From: JBDWFY01 sp039976075
GTDB lineage: Bacteria; Pseudomonadota; Alphaproteobacteria; Rhizobiales; Stappiaceae
Reading direction: 5' to 3'
DNA: 64,000 bases
Assembly (NCBI GenBank): GCA_039976075.1
Contig: JBDWFY010000013.1
Location: 186,001 to 250,000 of the forward strand
Below, in pieces: positions 34,096 through 43,241 of the stretch. The notes beneath the pieces are model-generated. The model saw only the letters and a program-made list of their open reading frames with translations, ran no database searches and had not been told where the DNA came from. How positions within the stretch are numbered: position 1 is the stretch's first letter; each line of letters opens with the position of its first letter. Position numbers and translations under genes: made by a program.

Positions 34096-35801
34096 CGCTG
34101 ATCAACCCCTTTTTCGGGTGGGTAGGACCAGTCGTCCGCATCACACTGGGGTAACTCATGGGGATATGGCGCATCACGGAACATGTTGATACGCACCCAC
34201 CGGTCAGAACGAGGATCGAAATGCGTTGCACCGAAAAAAGATAATTTGCAGCGCAATAAATCGATCGGCAGCAGATCGGCAGAAATCGTATTATCTCGGA
34301 TCTCTGCGTAGGCATACCGTGCCGCAATTTGCGCGCGCCGGGCGATGTGCCTGTGTTCAGGATGTTGAAGCAAAAAAGCCGCCACAGTCTCAGCACCATC
34401 CCAGGGCTGAAGATCCTTGTGCATGTGAGCGGCATCCCGGCCCGGTGCCAGCGCCTGCTCATACGACTCTATGGGTTCCTCAAAACGCTCGCCGAGGCGC
34501 GGCTCGAGTTTCTCTGCAGAAACGTACCAGACTCGCGCGATATTGTTTGGCTCGGACCAATCGGCGTTGACCGCCCAGCTGTAAACCTCTTCAATGATAG
34601 ACTTTAGCCGGTGTAGGGGCATATTGCCGATTATCGGAAACGCAGCACCCTCATCTGCTCCCATCGTTTCTGCCAAATCATCGACCAGTCGACCGTAGGG
34701 CTCCAGCATGAGCGATACGAGCTGTTCCTGTCCCTCCACGCTCAACGCATCTTCCGCCCAGCAGTACAGCCGGTCCCATGGATTGTCGCCTTCAAGGTGG
34801 CCCGCTGCAACATGAGCGCACAGTTGCTCCAGATCGCCGTTCAGCTCAGACAATTTTTTTATCTGAAGCGGATGCTGCGAACGCCATTCCTGCGCATTGC
34901 GCTGGGCGCGCGCGAGCATTCTGATAAACACGGCACTGTCGTCTTTTGAAGCGACAGGCAGCGATCGCACCCTGGCAAGCGCGGTTTCGCGGGCCTGGAT
35001 CCAATTGTTGAGCAGAACCGGATGGTTGACAATGAATGGAGCGAGACCAAGTCCGGTTGAGTTGCCGACGCCAAACCGGTGGCGCAGATCCGGATCAAGG
35101 ACAACAGCCGTGTCAGGTGCACGTAACTTCGCAAGGTGTTCAACGAGATCCAGTGCAAACGCACGGGTCAGAAATACAGACAGCATTTCGGCCTGAAACG
35201 GGCCCCTGAACTCTGGACGATCTGCAATGGTTTCGCGATCCGCCGCACCAAACTTACCGGAACCATAAACCGCAGTTGTGCGCATCAGATAGCCGATTTC
35301 ATCAACCTGCCGACGATCCGGCTGCCGCCCTTCGGAAAGGCTTTCAACCACATGATCAAACAGGCGGACCGACCGGTTTGCGCGCGACAGACTGATCTCG
35401 CTGCTGCTGACCCTACCGGCCTCCTGCTTTGGCACATTTTGCGACAAGCGTTCGATGTCTCCCGGTGTGGGGACACCATCAAAGAGCGTAAAAGTCGCGT
35501 CCCAGGCGTGGGCAATCACGCGATCAGATCGTTGTTCGGCCGGAAGGTCATGGGCAAAACAGACCAGGCTATAGGTTCTCTCGGGGCCTTTCATCGCGTA
35601 GACAGCGACGCCAACCCCTTTGGCATCGATATCGAATACCGGGCGTGAATATTGCCAGTTCTCATTCTTCAAGCGGCGGAGCAGAACGCGCATGAACGAT
35701 AGCCGGCATTGATGGAATGAACCCAACCGGCGTAGCTGCATGACCGTACCGGCTGGTCGCAGTGGCACGTCGGCTTTCATTGGGTTCAGTTGTGTGGACA
35801 C
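34083..35801 (-). CDS. uncharacterised 572-residue protein
   Basis: I do not recognise a named domain. It is a soluble 572-residue protein, mostly helical by composition, with no signal peptide. Notable stretches are VGVAVYAMKGPERTYSLVCFAHDL (about 62-85), RANRSVRLFDHVVESLSEGRQPDRRQ (about 140-165), an IGYLMRTTAVYGSGKFG block and a C-terminal NMFRDAPYPHELPQ. GTG start at 35801 with AGGGAAG upstream; an ATG at codon 8 is possible. It is the first gene of the trio with DUF3726 and Ldh2, following the BCCT operon region on the same strand direction but separated from it by 150 bp and a hairpin. Confidence 0.75.
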   Translation of the reverse strand: MSTQLNPMKADVPLRPAGTVMQLRRLGSFHQCRLSFMRVLLRRLKNENWQYSRPVFDIDAKGVGVAVYAMKGPERTYSLVCFAHDLPAEQRSDRVIAHAWDATFTLFDGVPTPGDIERLSQNVPKQEAGRVSSSEISLSRANRSVRLFDHVVESLSEGRQPDRRQVDEIGYLMRTTAVYGSGKFGAADRETIADRPEFRGPFQAEMLSVFLTRAFALDLVEHLAKLRAPDTAVVLDPDLRHRFGVGNSTGLGLAPFIVNHPVLLNNWIQARETALARVRSLPVASKDDSAVFIRMLARAQRNAQEWRSQHPLQIKKLSELNGDLEQLCAHVAAGHLEGDNPWDRLYCWAEDALSVEGQEQLVSLMLEPYGRLVDDLAETMGADEGAAFPIIGNMPLHRLKSIIEEVYSWAVNADWSEPNNIARVWYVSAEKLEPRLGERFEEPIESYEQALAPGRDAAHMHKDLQPWDGAETVAAFLLQHPEHRHIARRAQIAARYAYAEIRDNTISADLLPIDLLRCKLSFFGATHFDPRSDRWVRINMFRDAPYPHELPQCDADDWSYPPEKGVDQRCIL

Positions 35802-35908
35802 TGTGTCTGACTTCCCTGTGAGTTTGCATAGCTGCCGTCGCTGGAGCTGGGAAAACGGCCCAATTTGCAGCCCGAATTGTGTTTAGAGGATCTTGATACT
35901 GTAGCAAT

Positions 35909-35938
35909 TTATCCCGGTAGCCAACGACACCGGGATAA
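35909..35938 (-). terminator. stem-loop after BCCT gene, probable terminator
   Basis: TTATCCCGGT (35909-35918) and ACCGGGATAA (35929-35938) form a perfect 10-bp stem with a 10-base loop, 14 bp past the BCCT stop codon. There is no U run on the minus strand, so termination may be partial and some transcripts may reach the 572-residue gene. Confidence 0.5.
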
Positions 35939-35951
35939 TCGATTTTCGTCT

Positions 35952-37793
35952 TTACTCAGCTGGTTGAGCGCGAACCGATTCGCCGGCATGTTTGTCACGC
36001 AGACCATCGCGATAGAGTGCTTTGATCAACGATGCGCACATCAAGCCCATGACCATTGTAAAGGGAAGAGCGCCGATGATCATCGCGCTTTTGAGTGCTT
36101 CCATAGGATCAGCGCCAGTGTTTGTTTTACCGGCAACCAACAATGTACCAATGACCAGCGTCAGGATGACGCCCCAGACAATACGGTGCTTGACACCGGT
36201 CTCCTGCTCGCCACCCGACATGATGGTATTCATCACCAGAATTCCGGAGTCGGCCGATGTGACCAGGAACGTCATGATCAGAATGACGCACATGATCGTT
36301 ATGATTGACAGGAAGCTACCTGAAATCATCTGGCCAAGCGTAACAAACAGTTTAGCCGTATTTGATGCACCCACAATCGCACCGTCTGCGACACCTGTCA
36401 GCTCCAGGTTGATTGCGGTACCGCCCAATATGGTCATCCAGGCGAAGCACACCAGTGCTGGTGCAATGACACAGCCAAGGATGAATTCGCGCACTGTACG
36501 TCCCCGCGATATGCGTGCCAGGAACAATCCAACGAAAGGAGAGAAGGCAATCCACCAGGCCCAGTAGAAAGTGGTCCAACCAGACTGCCAGCCGAACTGA
36601 CGTCCCTGGGTTCCAGCTTCATATGCAGCCACCTGCACATCTGCTGGAAGCGCCGCAGCCGCGTCTTTCAGGCCTTCCTGAAAGCCCGAAAGCGAACCCC
36701 AGGCATTTGTAGCACCGGAATACAATTCACCGGCAAGTGGCGCCGCTGCAGCCGGTAATTCTGCTGTAAACGCCTCCTGTGACAGCGGCGCATAGGGGCC
36801 GAAGGACAGTTGCAGGAAGTGCATAAGATAGTCGGCCAGCGCGGTTGCATAGGTGGTCATGGCAAACAGGAAAGAGCCAAAGATCACGAAGGTCAACAAC
36901 AGGATCAGCGACAGGACAAGATTGAGGTTCGACAGGTATTTCACCCCGCGCCCAACCCCTGACACCGCCGAGATAATCGACATGCCCATAATGACGACAA
37001 GACCGGCAATCAGACCCACTGTGCCCGGCTTGGGAGCATCACCCGACATATCCATTATCCACTGCGCGCCGGTGATCGCATAAACACCGTCGATGAACTG
37101 GCTGACACCAAATCCAATCGTGACAGATACGCCAAGAATCGTTGCAACAACGCCCAGAACATCGACGATATGCCCGAAAAACCCGTTGACATACTTGCCG
37201 AACAACGGTGTCAGGGCGGAGCGGATCGTCAGGGGCATGTCCCTTGTATAGGCGTAGTATGCCAGTGACAGGCCCGTCACCACATAAATGGCCCACGCAT
37301 GGAATCCGTAGTGCAGGAATGTGTAGCGGTAAGCCGATTGCACAGCCTCCGGTGTGTTGGCTGCCACACTGCCATCAATGATCGCCGGATTGGAGCCCCA
37401 TAATCCCAATGGTTCGGCGGTCGCAAACACCATCAATCCAACACCAAGACCGGCACCGAACATCATCGAAAACCAGGAAAAATTGGAAAATTCAGGCTTT
37501 TCTCCCTGACGTCCCATCAGTCTTCGACCGGTTTGAGGCAGTATTGCCAGAACCGCCAAAAAAATTGCAAAAAACCCAACAATGACGATGTAGAAGCCAT
37601 TGAAGCCTTCCAGCAACTTGCCGTTGACGCTACCAAGGACGCCATTTGCATTGGCAGGCCAGAACAGCGCCCAGATGACCAGCAGTGCCATCGACAGCTT
37701 GCTGATCAATGCAATTGGCAGACTGTAACCTTCGTAAAAACCAGTTGGAGCTTTGTTGATCTCCAAATCAGTGAATGGTGGTTTGATCGCCAT
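35952..37793 (-). CDS. BCCT-family betaine/choline/carnitine transporter
   Basis: A 613-residue secondary transporter with 12 predicted membrane segments. It has the BCCT signature around residue 400 (WTTFYWAWWIAFSPFVGLFLAR, written here in two parts: WTTFYWAWWIAF and SPFVGLFLAR) and the aromatic box typical of quaternary-amine sites. A periplasmic insertion of about 60 residues lies near 330-390. Short N- and C-terminal tails suggest little osmotic sensing, favouring a nutrient transporter. RBS GGGAGGA. It follows the dipeptidase-like gene's region in reverse order: dipeptidase stop is 69 bp upstream. Probably imports the quaternary or N-methyl amine used by the sox enzymes. Confidence 0.92.
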   Translation of the reverse strand: MAIKPPFTDLEINKAPTGFYEGYSLPIALISKLSMALLVIWALFWPANANGVLGSVNGKLLEGFNGFYIVIVGFFAIFLAVLAILPQTGRRLMGRQGEKPEFSNFSWFSMMFGAGLGVGLMVFATAEPLGLWGSNPAIIDGSVAANTPEAVQSAYRYTFLHYGFHAWAIYVVTGLSLAYYAYTRDMPLTIRSALTPLFGKYVNGFFGHIVDVLGVVATILGVSVTIGFGVSQFIDGVYAITGAQWIMDMSGDAPKPGTVGLIAGLVVIMGMSIISAVSGVGRGVKYLSNLNLVLSLILLLTFVIFGSFLFAMTTYATALADYLMHFLQLSFGPYAPLSQEAFTAELPAAAAPLAGELYSGATNAWGSLSGFQEGLKDAAAALPADVQVAAYEAGTQGRQFGWQSGWTTFYWAWWIAFSPFVGLFLARISRGRTVREFILGCVIAPALVCFAWMTILGGTAINLELTGVADGAIVGASNTAKLFVTLGQMISGSFLSIITIMCVILIMTFLVTSADSGILVMNTIMSGGEQETGVKHRIVWGVILTLVIGTLLVAGKTNTGADPMEALKSAMIIGALPFTMVMGLMCASLIKALYRDGLRDKHAGESVRAQPAE

Positions 37794-37862
37794 TTATTCC
37801 TCCCAGGAACGGTGCGGTCCTAATGTTTCGTTTTTCCGGCCAGATTATGTAAGCCGGCTTCG

Positions 37863-38894
37863 CTACTCGGCAGCTTTCGTGACAACGCTGGCCGCACAGG
37901 TCGTCTCCTTCCCGAAGCTGCTGTCGTAGAAATTCAGCCAGTTGCCACCCATGATGGCCGCAACGTTGTCGTTATCAAAACCAACGGCACGCAAACCCGT
38001 TGCAATATTGGAAAAGTCTCTGTTGTCTTTGAACCAGACAGGCATCTGGGGGAAACCAGCAGCAGATGCTGAGCCCTCACCATAGTCGATTTCCTTGGTC
38101 CATCGCCCGGTACGCATCCACGTGACCACCGTGTCCGGCTGATCCTGGCAAAGGTCTGTTCCGATGCCGATCTGTTCGGGGCCCATCAGATCGGCGGTAC
38201 GAGCGATCATTTCGCAAAAGCTCTCAAGGGTGCACTCAGACTTGTCTTTGAGGTGATGCGGATAGACCGAGAACCCCAACATCCCGCCTGATTGGCCGAG
38301 TGCGCGCAGAATATCGTCGTTCTTGTTGCGCAGTGCCGAGTGCCAGAAACGAGGATTTGCGTGTGTGATCGCAATCGGGCGCTCTGAAATTTCGATGGCT
38401 TCCAGCGTCGACCGATCAGCGGAGTGGCTCATGTCGACGACCAGCCCAACACGGTTCATCTCGCGGATCACCTGTCGACCCATCCGGGTAATGCCGGGAT
38501 CTTCGGTTTCGTAGCATCCCGTCGCCAGGAGCGACTGATTGTTGTAGCTGAGTTGCATGAAACGGGCACCCAGGGTGTGCACGATCTCGATCAGTCCGAT
38601 ATCGTCTTCAATGGGCGAGGGATTTTGAAAACCGAAGAAAATTGCTGTGCGGCCGGTTTGTTTGGCCAGACGCACATCATCACCCGTTCTGCCAGGAAAG
38701 ATCAAATCCGGATATTGCTCGAACCAGCGGTTCCAGCGTTCGATATTGAGAACGGTTTCGCGGAAATTTTCGTGATAGGCGATCGTCACGTGAGCCGCAT
38801 CGAGACCGCCTTCGCGCATCTGCCGGAATATCTTCTCTGACCAGTTTGCATATTGCAGACAATCGATCAGGTACGGTGTCGATGAAGCAGTCAT
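37863..38894 (-). CDS. M19 membrane-dipeptidase-like protein
   Basis: A 343-residue protein of the peptidase M19 (renal dipeptidase) family. The usual first zinc motif H-x-D is missing: the N-terminus reads LIDCLQYANW. Later zinc ligands are kept (VDMSHSADRS and PIAITHANPRFWH). Relatives with this altered start occur beside glycine-betaine/dimethylglycine genes in pseudomonads, where the role is unclear, so a metabolic rather than peptidase role is likely. ATG overlaps the aldehyde dehydrogenase stop (ATGA). It precedes the BCCT transporter gene by 69 bp in the same operon. Confidence 0.85.
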   Translation of the reverse strand: MTASSTPYLIDCLQYANWSEKIFRQMREGGLDAAHVTIAYHENFRETVLNIERWNRWFEQYPDLIFPGRTGDDVRLAKQTGRTAIFFGFQNPSPIEDDIGLIEIVHTLGARFMQLSYNNQSLLATGCYETEDPGITRMGRQVIREMNRVGLVVDMSHSADRSTLEAIEISERPIAITHANPRFWHSALRNKNDDILRALGQSGGMLGFSVYPHHLKDKSECTLESFCEMIARTADLMGPEQIGIGTDLCQDQPDTVVTWMRTGRWTKEIDYGEGSASAAGFPQMPVWFKDNRDFSNIATGLRAVGFDNDNVAAIMGGNWLNFYDSSFGKETTCAASVVTKAAE

Positions 38895-40339
38895 TGCGGG
38901 TCACCTGAGGCAATATACGCTGTTTTGACCGTGGTGTAGAACTCTTTGGCGTGGCTTCCCTGTTCGCGGGGTCCGTATGAGCTGTCGCCCCGTCCGCCAA
39001 ACGGAACATGATAATCAGTGCCCGCAGTCGGCAAATTGACCATAACGCAGCCGGTGCGTGCGTTGCGCCGGAAGTGTGTGGATCTGGAAAGTGACTGAGT
39101 GATGATGCCGGACGTCAGCCCGAAATGGGTGTCGTTCACAGCCGCCAGTGCTTCCTCGTAAGAGCCGACTTTGATGACACAGGCAATGGGTGCAAACATC
39201 TCTTCACGATTGATCCGCATCGAGTTGGCAGTGTTGGAAAATACAGCAGGGGCCATAAAATACCCCTCGGTGGCCCGCTCCAGGCGGTGACCGCCGCATA
39301 GAAGCTCTGCGCCCTCCGACTTTCCAGTTTCGATGTAATTCAGGTTGTCCTGAAGCTGCTCGGCACTGACAACAGGTCCGATCTGCGTTCCTTCCGCCAG
39401 AGCATGTCCGACTTTGAGCGCCGTGGCGCCTTCAACAAGTCGCTCGACAAAGGCGTCATGTATCTGCTCATGAACGATCAGGCGTGAGGATGCCGTGCAT
39501 TTCTGTCCGGTACCGCCAAAGGCTCCGTTCACAGCACAGGAAACCGCAAGATCCAGATCACCGTCTTCCATCACCGCAAGCGCATTTTTGGAACCCATCT
39601 CCAACTGCACTTTGGTGAAGTTTTGTGCGGCGGCGGCAATCCCTCTTCCAACCGGCACGGAGCCGGTAAAGGAGATGGCATTGACGTCAGCACTTTCAAC
39701 AAGACGCTGGCCGATTGCACGTCCTGAACCCATGATCAGGTTAAATAACCCGGCGGGAAGGTCTTGCCGTTCGACGATCTGTGCAAAAGCGACAGCCGAT
39801 GCCGGCGTAATATTTGCCGGTTTCCAGATAACAGCGTTGCCGAACGCAAGTGCCGGTGCAATTTTCCAACTCGCCGTAGCAATCGGAAAGTTCCAGGGCG
39901 ATATTACAGCAACCACACCGACCGGTTCACGTCGCACATCCACTTCGATGTTTGGGCGTACGGAGTCTGCATTTTCGCCGATCTGGCGCAGAGATTCCGC
40001 GGCGTAGTAAGTGAAGAACTGACCGGCCCGGTATACTTCACCAACGCCTTCTGCGCGCGGCTTGCCTTCTTCCCTCGACAACAACTCTCCAAGCTCGCCG
40101 GATCGTGCGATCATCTCCTGGCCTATGGCCATCAAGGCATTGTAACGACGCTCAATTCCGGCCTGCTGCCATTGACGCTGCGCCGAACGAGCCGCATCTA
40201 TCGCGGTATCAAGCTGATCGGCATCGGCCTGCGCGAACATGCCTATGAGATCTGAAAGGTCGGATGGATTCCGATTTTCGATTTCACTTTGCCCTGCGAC
40301 CCACTCGTTCGCGATGTAACTTAAATTCTGCACGTCCAT
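38891..40339 (-). CDS. aldehyde dehydrogenase family protein
   Basis: A 482-residue NAD(P)-dependent aldehyde dehydrogenase. It has the coenzyme blocks SPWNFPIATASWKIAPAL and WKPANITPAS, the FTGSVPVGR loop, the general base Glu in LEMGSKNALA and the catalytic Cys in GTGQKCTASSR. It resembles 2-oxoglutarate-semialdehyde/succinate-semialdehyde type enzymes. I chose ATG 40339 with GGGAGG upstream; the frame is open 52 codons further without domain support. It oxidises an aldehyde left after demethylation or deamination of the imported amine, by context. First gene of the operon with the dipeptidase-like and BCCT genes. Confidence 0.92.
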   Translation of the reverse strand: MDVQNLSYIANEWVAGQSEIENRNPSDLSDLIGMFAQADADQLDTAIDAARSAQRQWQQAGIERRYNALMAIGQEMIARSGELGELLSREEGKPRAEGVGEVYRAGQFFTYYAAESLRQIGENADSVRPNIEVDVRREPVGVVAVISPWNFPIATASWKIAPALAFGNAVIWKPANITPASAVAFAQIVERQDLPAGLFNLIMGSGRAIGQRLVESADVNAISFTGSVPVGRGIAAAAQNFTKVQLEMGSKNALAVMEDGDLDLAVSCAVNGAFGGTGQKCTASSRLIVHEQIHDAFVERLVEGATALKVGHALAEGTQIGPVVSAEQLQDNLNYIETGKSEGAELLCGGHRLERATEGYFMAPAVFSNTANSMRINREEMFAPIACVIKVGSYEEALAAVNDTHFGLTSGIITQSLSRSTHFRRNARTGCVMVNLPTAGTDYHVPFGGRGDSSYGPREQGSHAKEFYTTVKTAYIASGDPQ

Positions 40340-40560
40340 CCGCCTCCCAGCGTCAGGCAACCATCGTAGGCGTGTCGCCAGCAGCAATTCTTGCGACCTT
40401 AGGATCGCGTGAAATGCTCCAGCGTTTGTTTTGGCGCGTATCCTCATCGCAAAGGTGATCCAACCTTTACGGAATGCACTCCAGCGTCTTTTCAATATGG
40501 ACGGTTGGCCGTATTTCAGTCAAAATCAAACTTCTTAAGCTTTCTACAGGAATACTGAAA

Positions 40561-41442
40561 TTGGCGATCAAGACCGAAATGCTTCGTTGTTTTGTGACCG
40601 TTGCCCGTAGTGGCAACCTTGCAGATGCAGCTGAGAAGCTGGGCAGGACGCCTTCTGCGGTATCGATGATGCTGAAGCAGTTCGAGGATCATCTGGGGGC
40701 TGCGTTGTTTGAATCCGACCGTAAGAGCAAGTTGACGGCGCTTGGACTGTTTACGCTCGATGAGGCATCCCGAGAGCTGGACCACTTCGAACGAACGATT
40801 GCGAGCATAGAAAACAATGCCCATGCCAAATCGGGCCTCGTGCGTATTGCAGTCGTGCCATCCGTGGCGGAGACCATCATGCCGGAAGTCGTTCAGGAGT
40901 TTCTGAAAGATCATCCCGATGTTCATGTTGATATTCAGGACATGGATTCAGCCGCTGTGTTGCGTGAAATTGAGCGTGAACGCGTTGATCTGGGCATTGC
41001 AACAGGCCCGGAGATGAACAGTGAAGTTGAAAGTGAAGAACTGTTCTCAGATGCATTTGGAATTGTTTGCCGGGCGGATCATCCTCTGAAAGAGATTGAA
41101 CGTCCACTTACATGGCGTGATCTGGGAACATGGCCCTTCATCGCCAACGGCATCTGTGCACAAATTGCGGACGACACCGTTCAGCACGTCATGGCAAACA
41201 GCAGGCTCATGGTGCGAAATACGACATCGCTGTTGGCTCTGGTTCGCGCAGGTATCGGGATTACTGTTTTGCCACGCCTCGTTGTTGGCAAAGCAGCAGG
41301 CGATGTTGAATTCCTGGCGGTTGCAGATCCGTTGGCGAGAAGGCGCATCGATATCCTGCGCAGAACCCATACCAGCCTGACTCCGGTAACCCACAAATTT
41401 CGATCGGTCATCAGATCGATCGCCTCAAACGCCCTGGTATGA
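40561..41442 (+). CDS. LysR-family transcriptional regulator
   Basis: A 293-residue LysR regulator. The helix-turn-helix is at the N-terminus (MLRCFVTVARSGNLADAAEKLGRTPSAVSMMLKQFEDHL over about residues 7-45), followed by the effector domain (LVRIAVVPSVAETIMPEVVQEFL). The start is best taken as TTG at 40561 with AGGA 9 bp before it; an ATG six codons later would trim the first helix only slightly. It is divergent from the aldehyde dehydrogenase–dipeptidase–BCCT operon across a 221-bp gap, so it most likely activates that operon. Confidence 0.9.
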   Translation: MAIKTEMLRCFVTVARSGNLADAAEKLGRTPSAVSMMLKQFEDHLGAALFESDRKSKLTALGLFTLDEASRELDHFERTIASIENNAHAKSGLVRIAVVPSVAETIMPEVVQEFLKDHPDVHVDIQDMDSAAVLREIERERVDLGIATGPEMNSEVESEELFSDAFGIVCRADHPLKEIERPLTWRDLGTWPFIANGICAQIADDTVQHVMANSRLMVRNTTSLLALVRAGIGITVLPRLVVGKAAGDVEFLAVADPLARRRIDILRRTHTSLTPVTHKFRSVIRSIASNALV

Positions 41443-41690
41443 ATGAGGCGCCTGAAGACGGCCCGCAGCTAAGACAGGTTTTTCAAATTGCTAAGCCAGT
41501 TGGGCGACAGGGCGTTGCGCTTTTCTGCTGCGATCAGACTGCTTTTCCTCGCCAGATCTGACTTCGTTCCAGGTGCGCGAAAATTCAGGCAATCAGAAGC
41601 TACTGGTCGTATTTGGGGAAGTCATGGTCCGATCCGAGAAAGACATACACATGAAGCTTCGTTTACTTTGACCGCCAAAAGGTCCGGTTC

Positions 41691-42941
41691 ATGCGCTATT
41701 CAGGTTTTAAAGTCATCAAGGAGGCCCTCACCGGGCATCGAGGTTGGCTGCCCGCTTGGCGAAACCCTGCGCCAAAATCACACTATAGTATCGTCATAAT
41801 AGGTGGCGGCGGGCACGGCCTCGCCACAGCCTACTACCTCGCATCCGTTTATGGTCTTCGTGATGTCGCCGTTCTTGAAAAAGGATGGATAGGCGGCGGC
41901 AATGTCGGTCGCAATACAACAATCATTCGCTCGAACTATTTACTGGACGGAAATGAGCCGTTTTACGAATTCTCCCTCAAACTCTGGGAGCGGCTCGAAC
42001 AGGATCTGAACTATAACGCAATGGTTAGCCAGCGCGGGATTCTCAACCTGATCCATTCGGATGCGCAACGCGATGCCTTCATCAGACGCGGCAATGCCAT
42101 GATCCTTAACGGAGCTGATGCCGAATTGCTGTCGGCAGATCAGATCAAATCCGAGCACCCGTTCCTGAATTTCGACGATGCACGTTTCCCAATAAGAGGC
42201 GGGCTGGCACAGCGGCGAGGAGGGACAGTACGGCACGACGCGGTCGCGTGGGGATATGCCCGGGCCGCCGATCGGCTGGGTGTCGATATCATCCAAAACT
42301 GCGAAGTGACCGGATTCCGCATCGAGAACGGGGCATGCGCTGGGGTCGAAACAACCCAAGGGTCAATCAGAGCGGGAAAGGTCGCCGCCTGTGTTGCCGG
42401 TTCGTCAAGTCGCTTGATGGCAAAAGCCGAAATGCGGTTGCCCTTGGAAAGCCATGTCCTGCAGGCTTTCGTTTCAGAAGGATTGAAACCCGCCTTGCCC
42501 GGCGTCATCACATTTGGCGCGGGACATTTTTATATCAGCCAGTCGGACAAGGGCGGGCTTGTCTTCGGTGGCGATCTGGACGGCTACAACTCCTACGCCC
42601 AACGCGGCAACCTACCAATGATTGAACATGTTTGTGAAAGTGGCATGGCCATAATGCCGATGATTGGTCGTGCCCGACTGCTGCGAATGTGGGGAGGCAT
42701 CATGGATATGTCTATGGATGGCTCTCCTATCATCGACCGCACCCAGATTGATGGTCTCTATTTCAACGGCGGCTGGTGTTATGGCGGGTTCAAAGCCACC
42801 CCTGCCTCCGGCTATTGCTATGCTCATCTTCTTGCGCGAGATGAGCCGCACCCCACAGCCAGAGCTTATCGGTTTGACCGGTTCGAAAAAGGCCTGATGA
42901 TTGACGAAAAAGGCGTGGGCAATCAGCCCAACCTGCATTGA
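41691..42941 (+). CDS. soxB: heterotetrameric sarcosine oxidase-type beta subunit
   Basis: A 416-residue flavoprotein subunit. The FAD-binding motif GGGGHGLATAYYLA lies near residues 38-51, and VRHDAVAWG near 180-188 holds the His that in sarcosine oxidase is covalently linked to FMN. ERW-type blocks near the end (GWCYGGFKATPASG) are usual. It should catalyse N-demethylation of sarcosine or a related N-methyl amine, the electrons going to oxygen through FMN. First of soxB-D-A-G; RBS AAAGG. It shares operon context with a betaine transporter and an AraC-type regulator. Relatives act on dimethylglycine or other methylamines, so the substrate is open. Confidence 0.93.
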   Translation: MRYSGFKVIKEALTGHRGWLPAWRNPAPKSHYSIVIIGGGGHGLATAYYLASVYGLRDVAVLEKGWIGGGNVGRNTTIIRSNYLLDGNEPFYEFSLKLWERLEQDLNYNAMVSQRGILNLIHSDAQRDAFIRRGNAMILNGADAELLSADQIKSEHPFLNFDDARFPIRGGLAQRRGGTVRHDAVAWGYARAADRLGVDIIQNCEVTGFRIENGACAGVETTQGSIRAGKVAACVAGSSSRLMAKAEMRLPLESHVLQAFVSEGLKPALPGVITFGAGHFYISQSDKGGLVFGGDLDGYNSYAQRGNLPMIEHVCESGMAIMPMIGRARLLRMWGGIMDMSMDGSPIIDRTQIDGLYFNGGWCYGGFKATPASGYCYAHLLARDEPHPTARAYRFDRFEKGLMIDEKGVGNQPNLH

Positions 42942-42953
42942 GCGAGGCATGCA

Positions 42954-43241
42954 ATGATTATCGACCATCCTTTGCTTGGTCCACGCGATAGCGCCGAGTT
43001 CGTTTATCTGGGCGATGCGAATTTGATCAGGCGTCCGATCCGGGACAGTGAGACTTCCGCCAAGCAATTCTATGAATATGCCTATCTGCGGGAGAATCCG
43101 GCTGGCTGGCATCGAGAGCTGTGGTTTCATGAAGCAGGAGATCGATCCTGGCTGGTAGTCACGCGGAACACTGTCACACATGAGATCCGTTCGGTTGAAC
43201 TTGCCCGGGACGTCGCCCGAGCCGAAGGGCGTTCACGATGA
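42954..43241 (+). CDS. soxD: sarcosine oxidase-type delta subunit, zinc site altered
   Basis: A 95-residue delta subunit. The family fold is clear (GPRDSAEFVYLGDANLIRRP ... YLRENPAGWHRELWFHEAGDRSW). The classical zinc ligands Cys, Cys, His, Cys are changed: the N-terminal C-P-x-C-G is HPLLG here, and the last Cys is Asp63; His59 remains. The site can hardly bind zinc in the usual way. The subunit is otherwise intact and sits between soxB and soxA, overlapping the latter by 4 bp, so it is probably still part of the complex. Confidence 0.88.
   Translation: MIIDHPLLGPRDSAEFVYLGDANLIRRPIRDSETSAKQFYEYAYLRENPAGWHRELWFHEAGDRSWLVVTRNTVTHEIRSVELARDVARAEGRSR

Noticed and set aside
40340..40495. N-terminal 52-codon extension of the aldehyde dehydrogenase
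   Set aside because: Residues do not fit the family, and a strong ribosome site marks the later ATG.
41488..41799. Plus-strand frame before soxB
   Set aside because: Overlaps soxB in another frame and matches no family I know; the gap is better read as promoter region.
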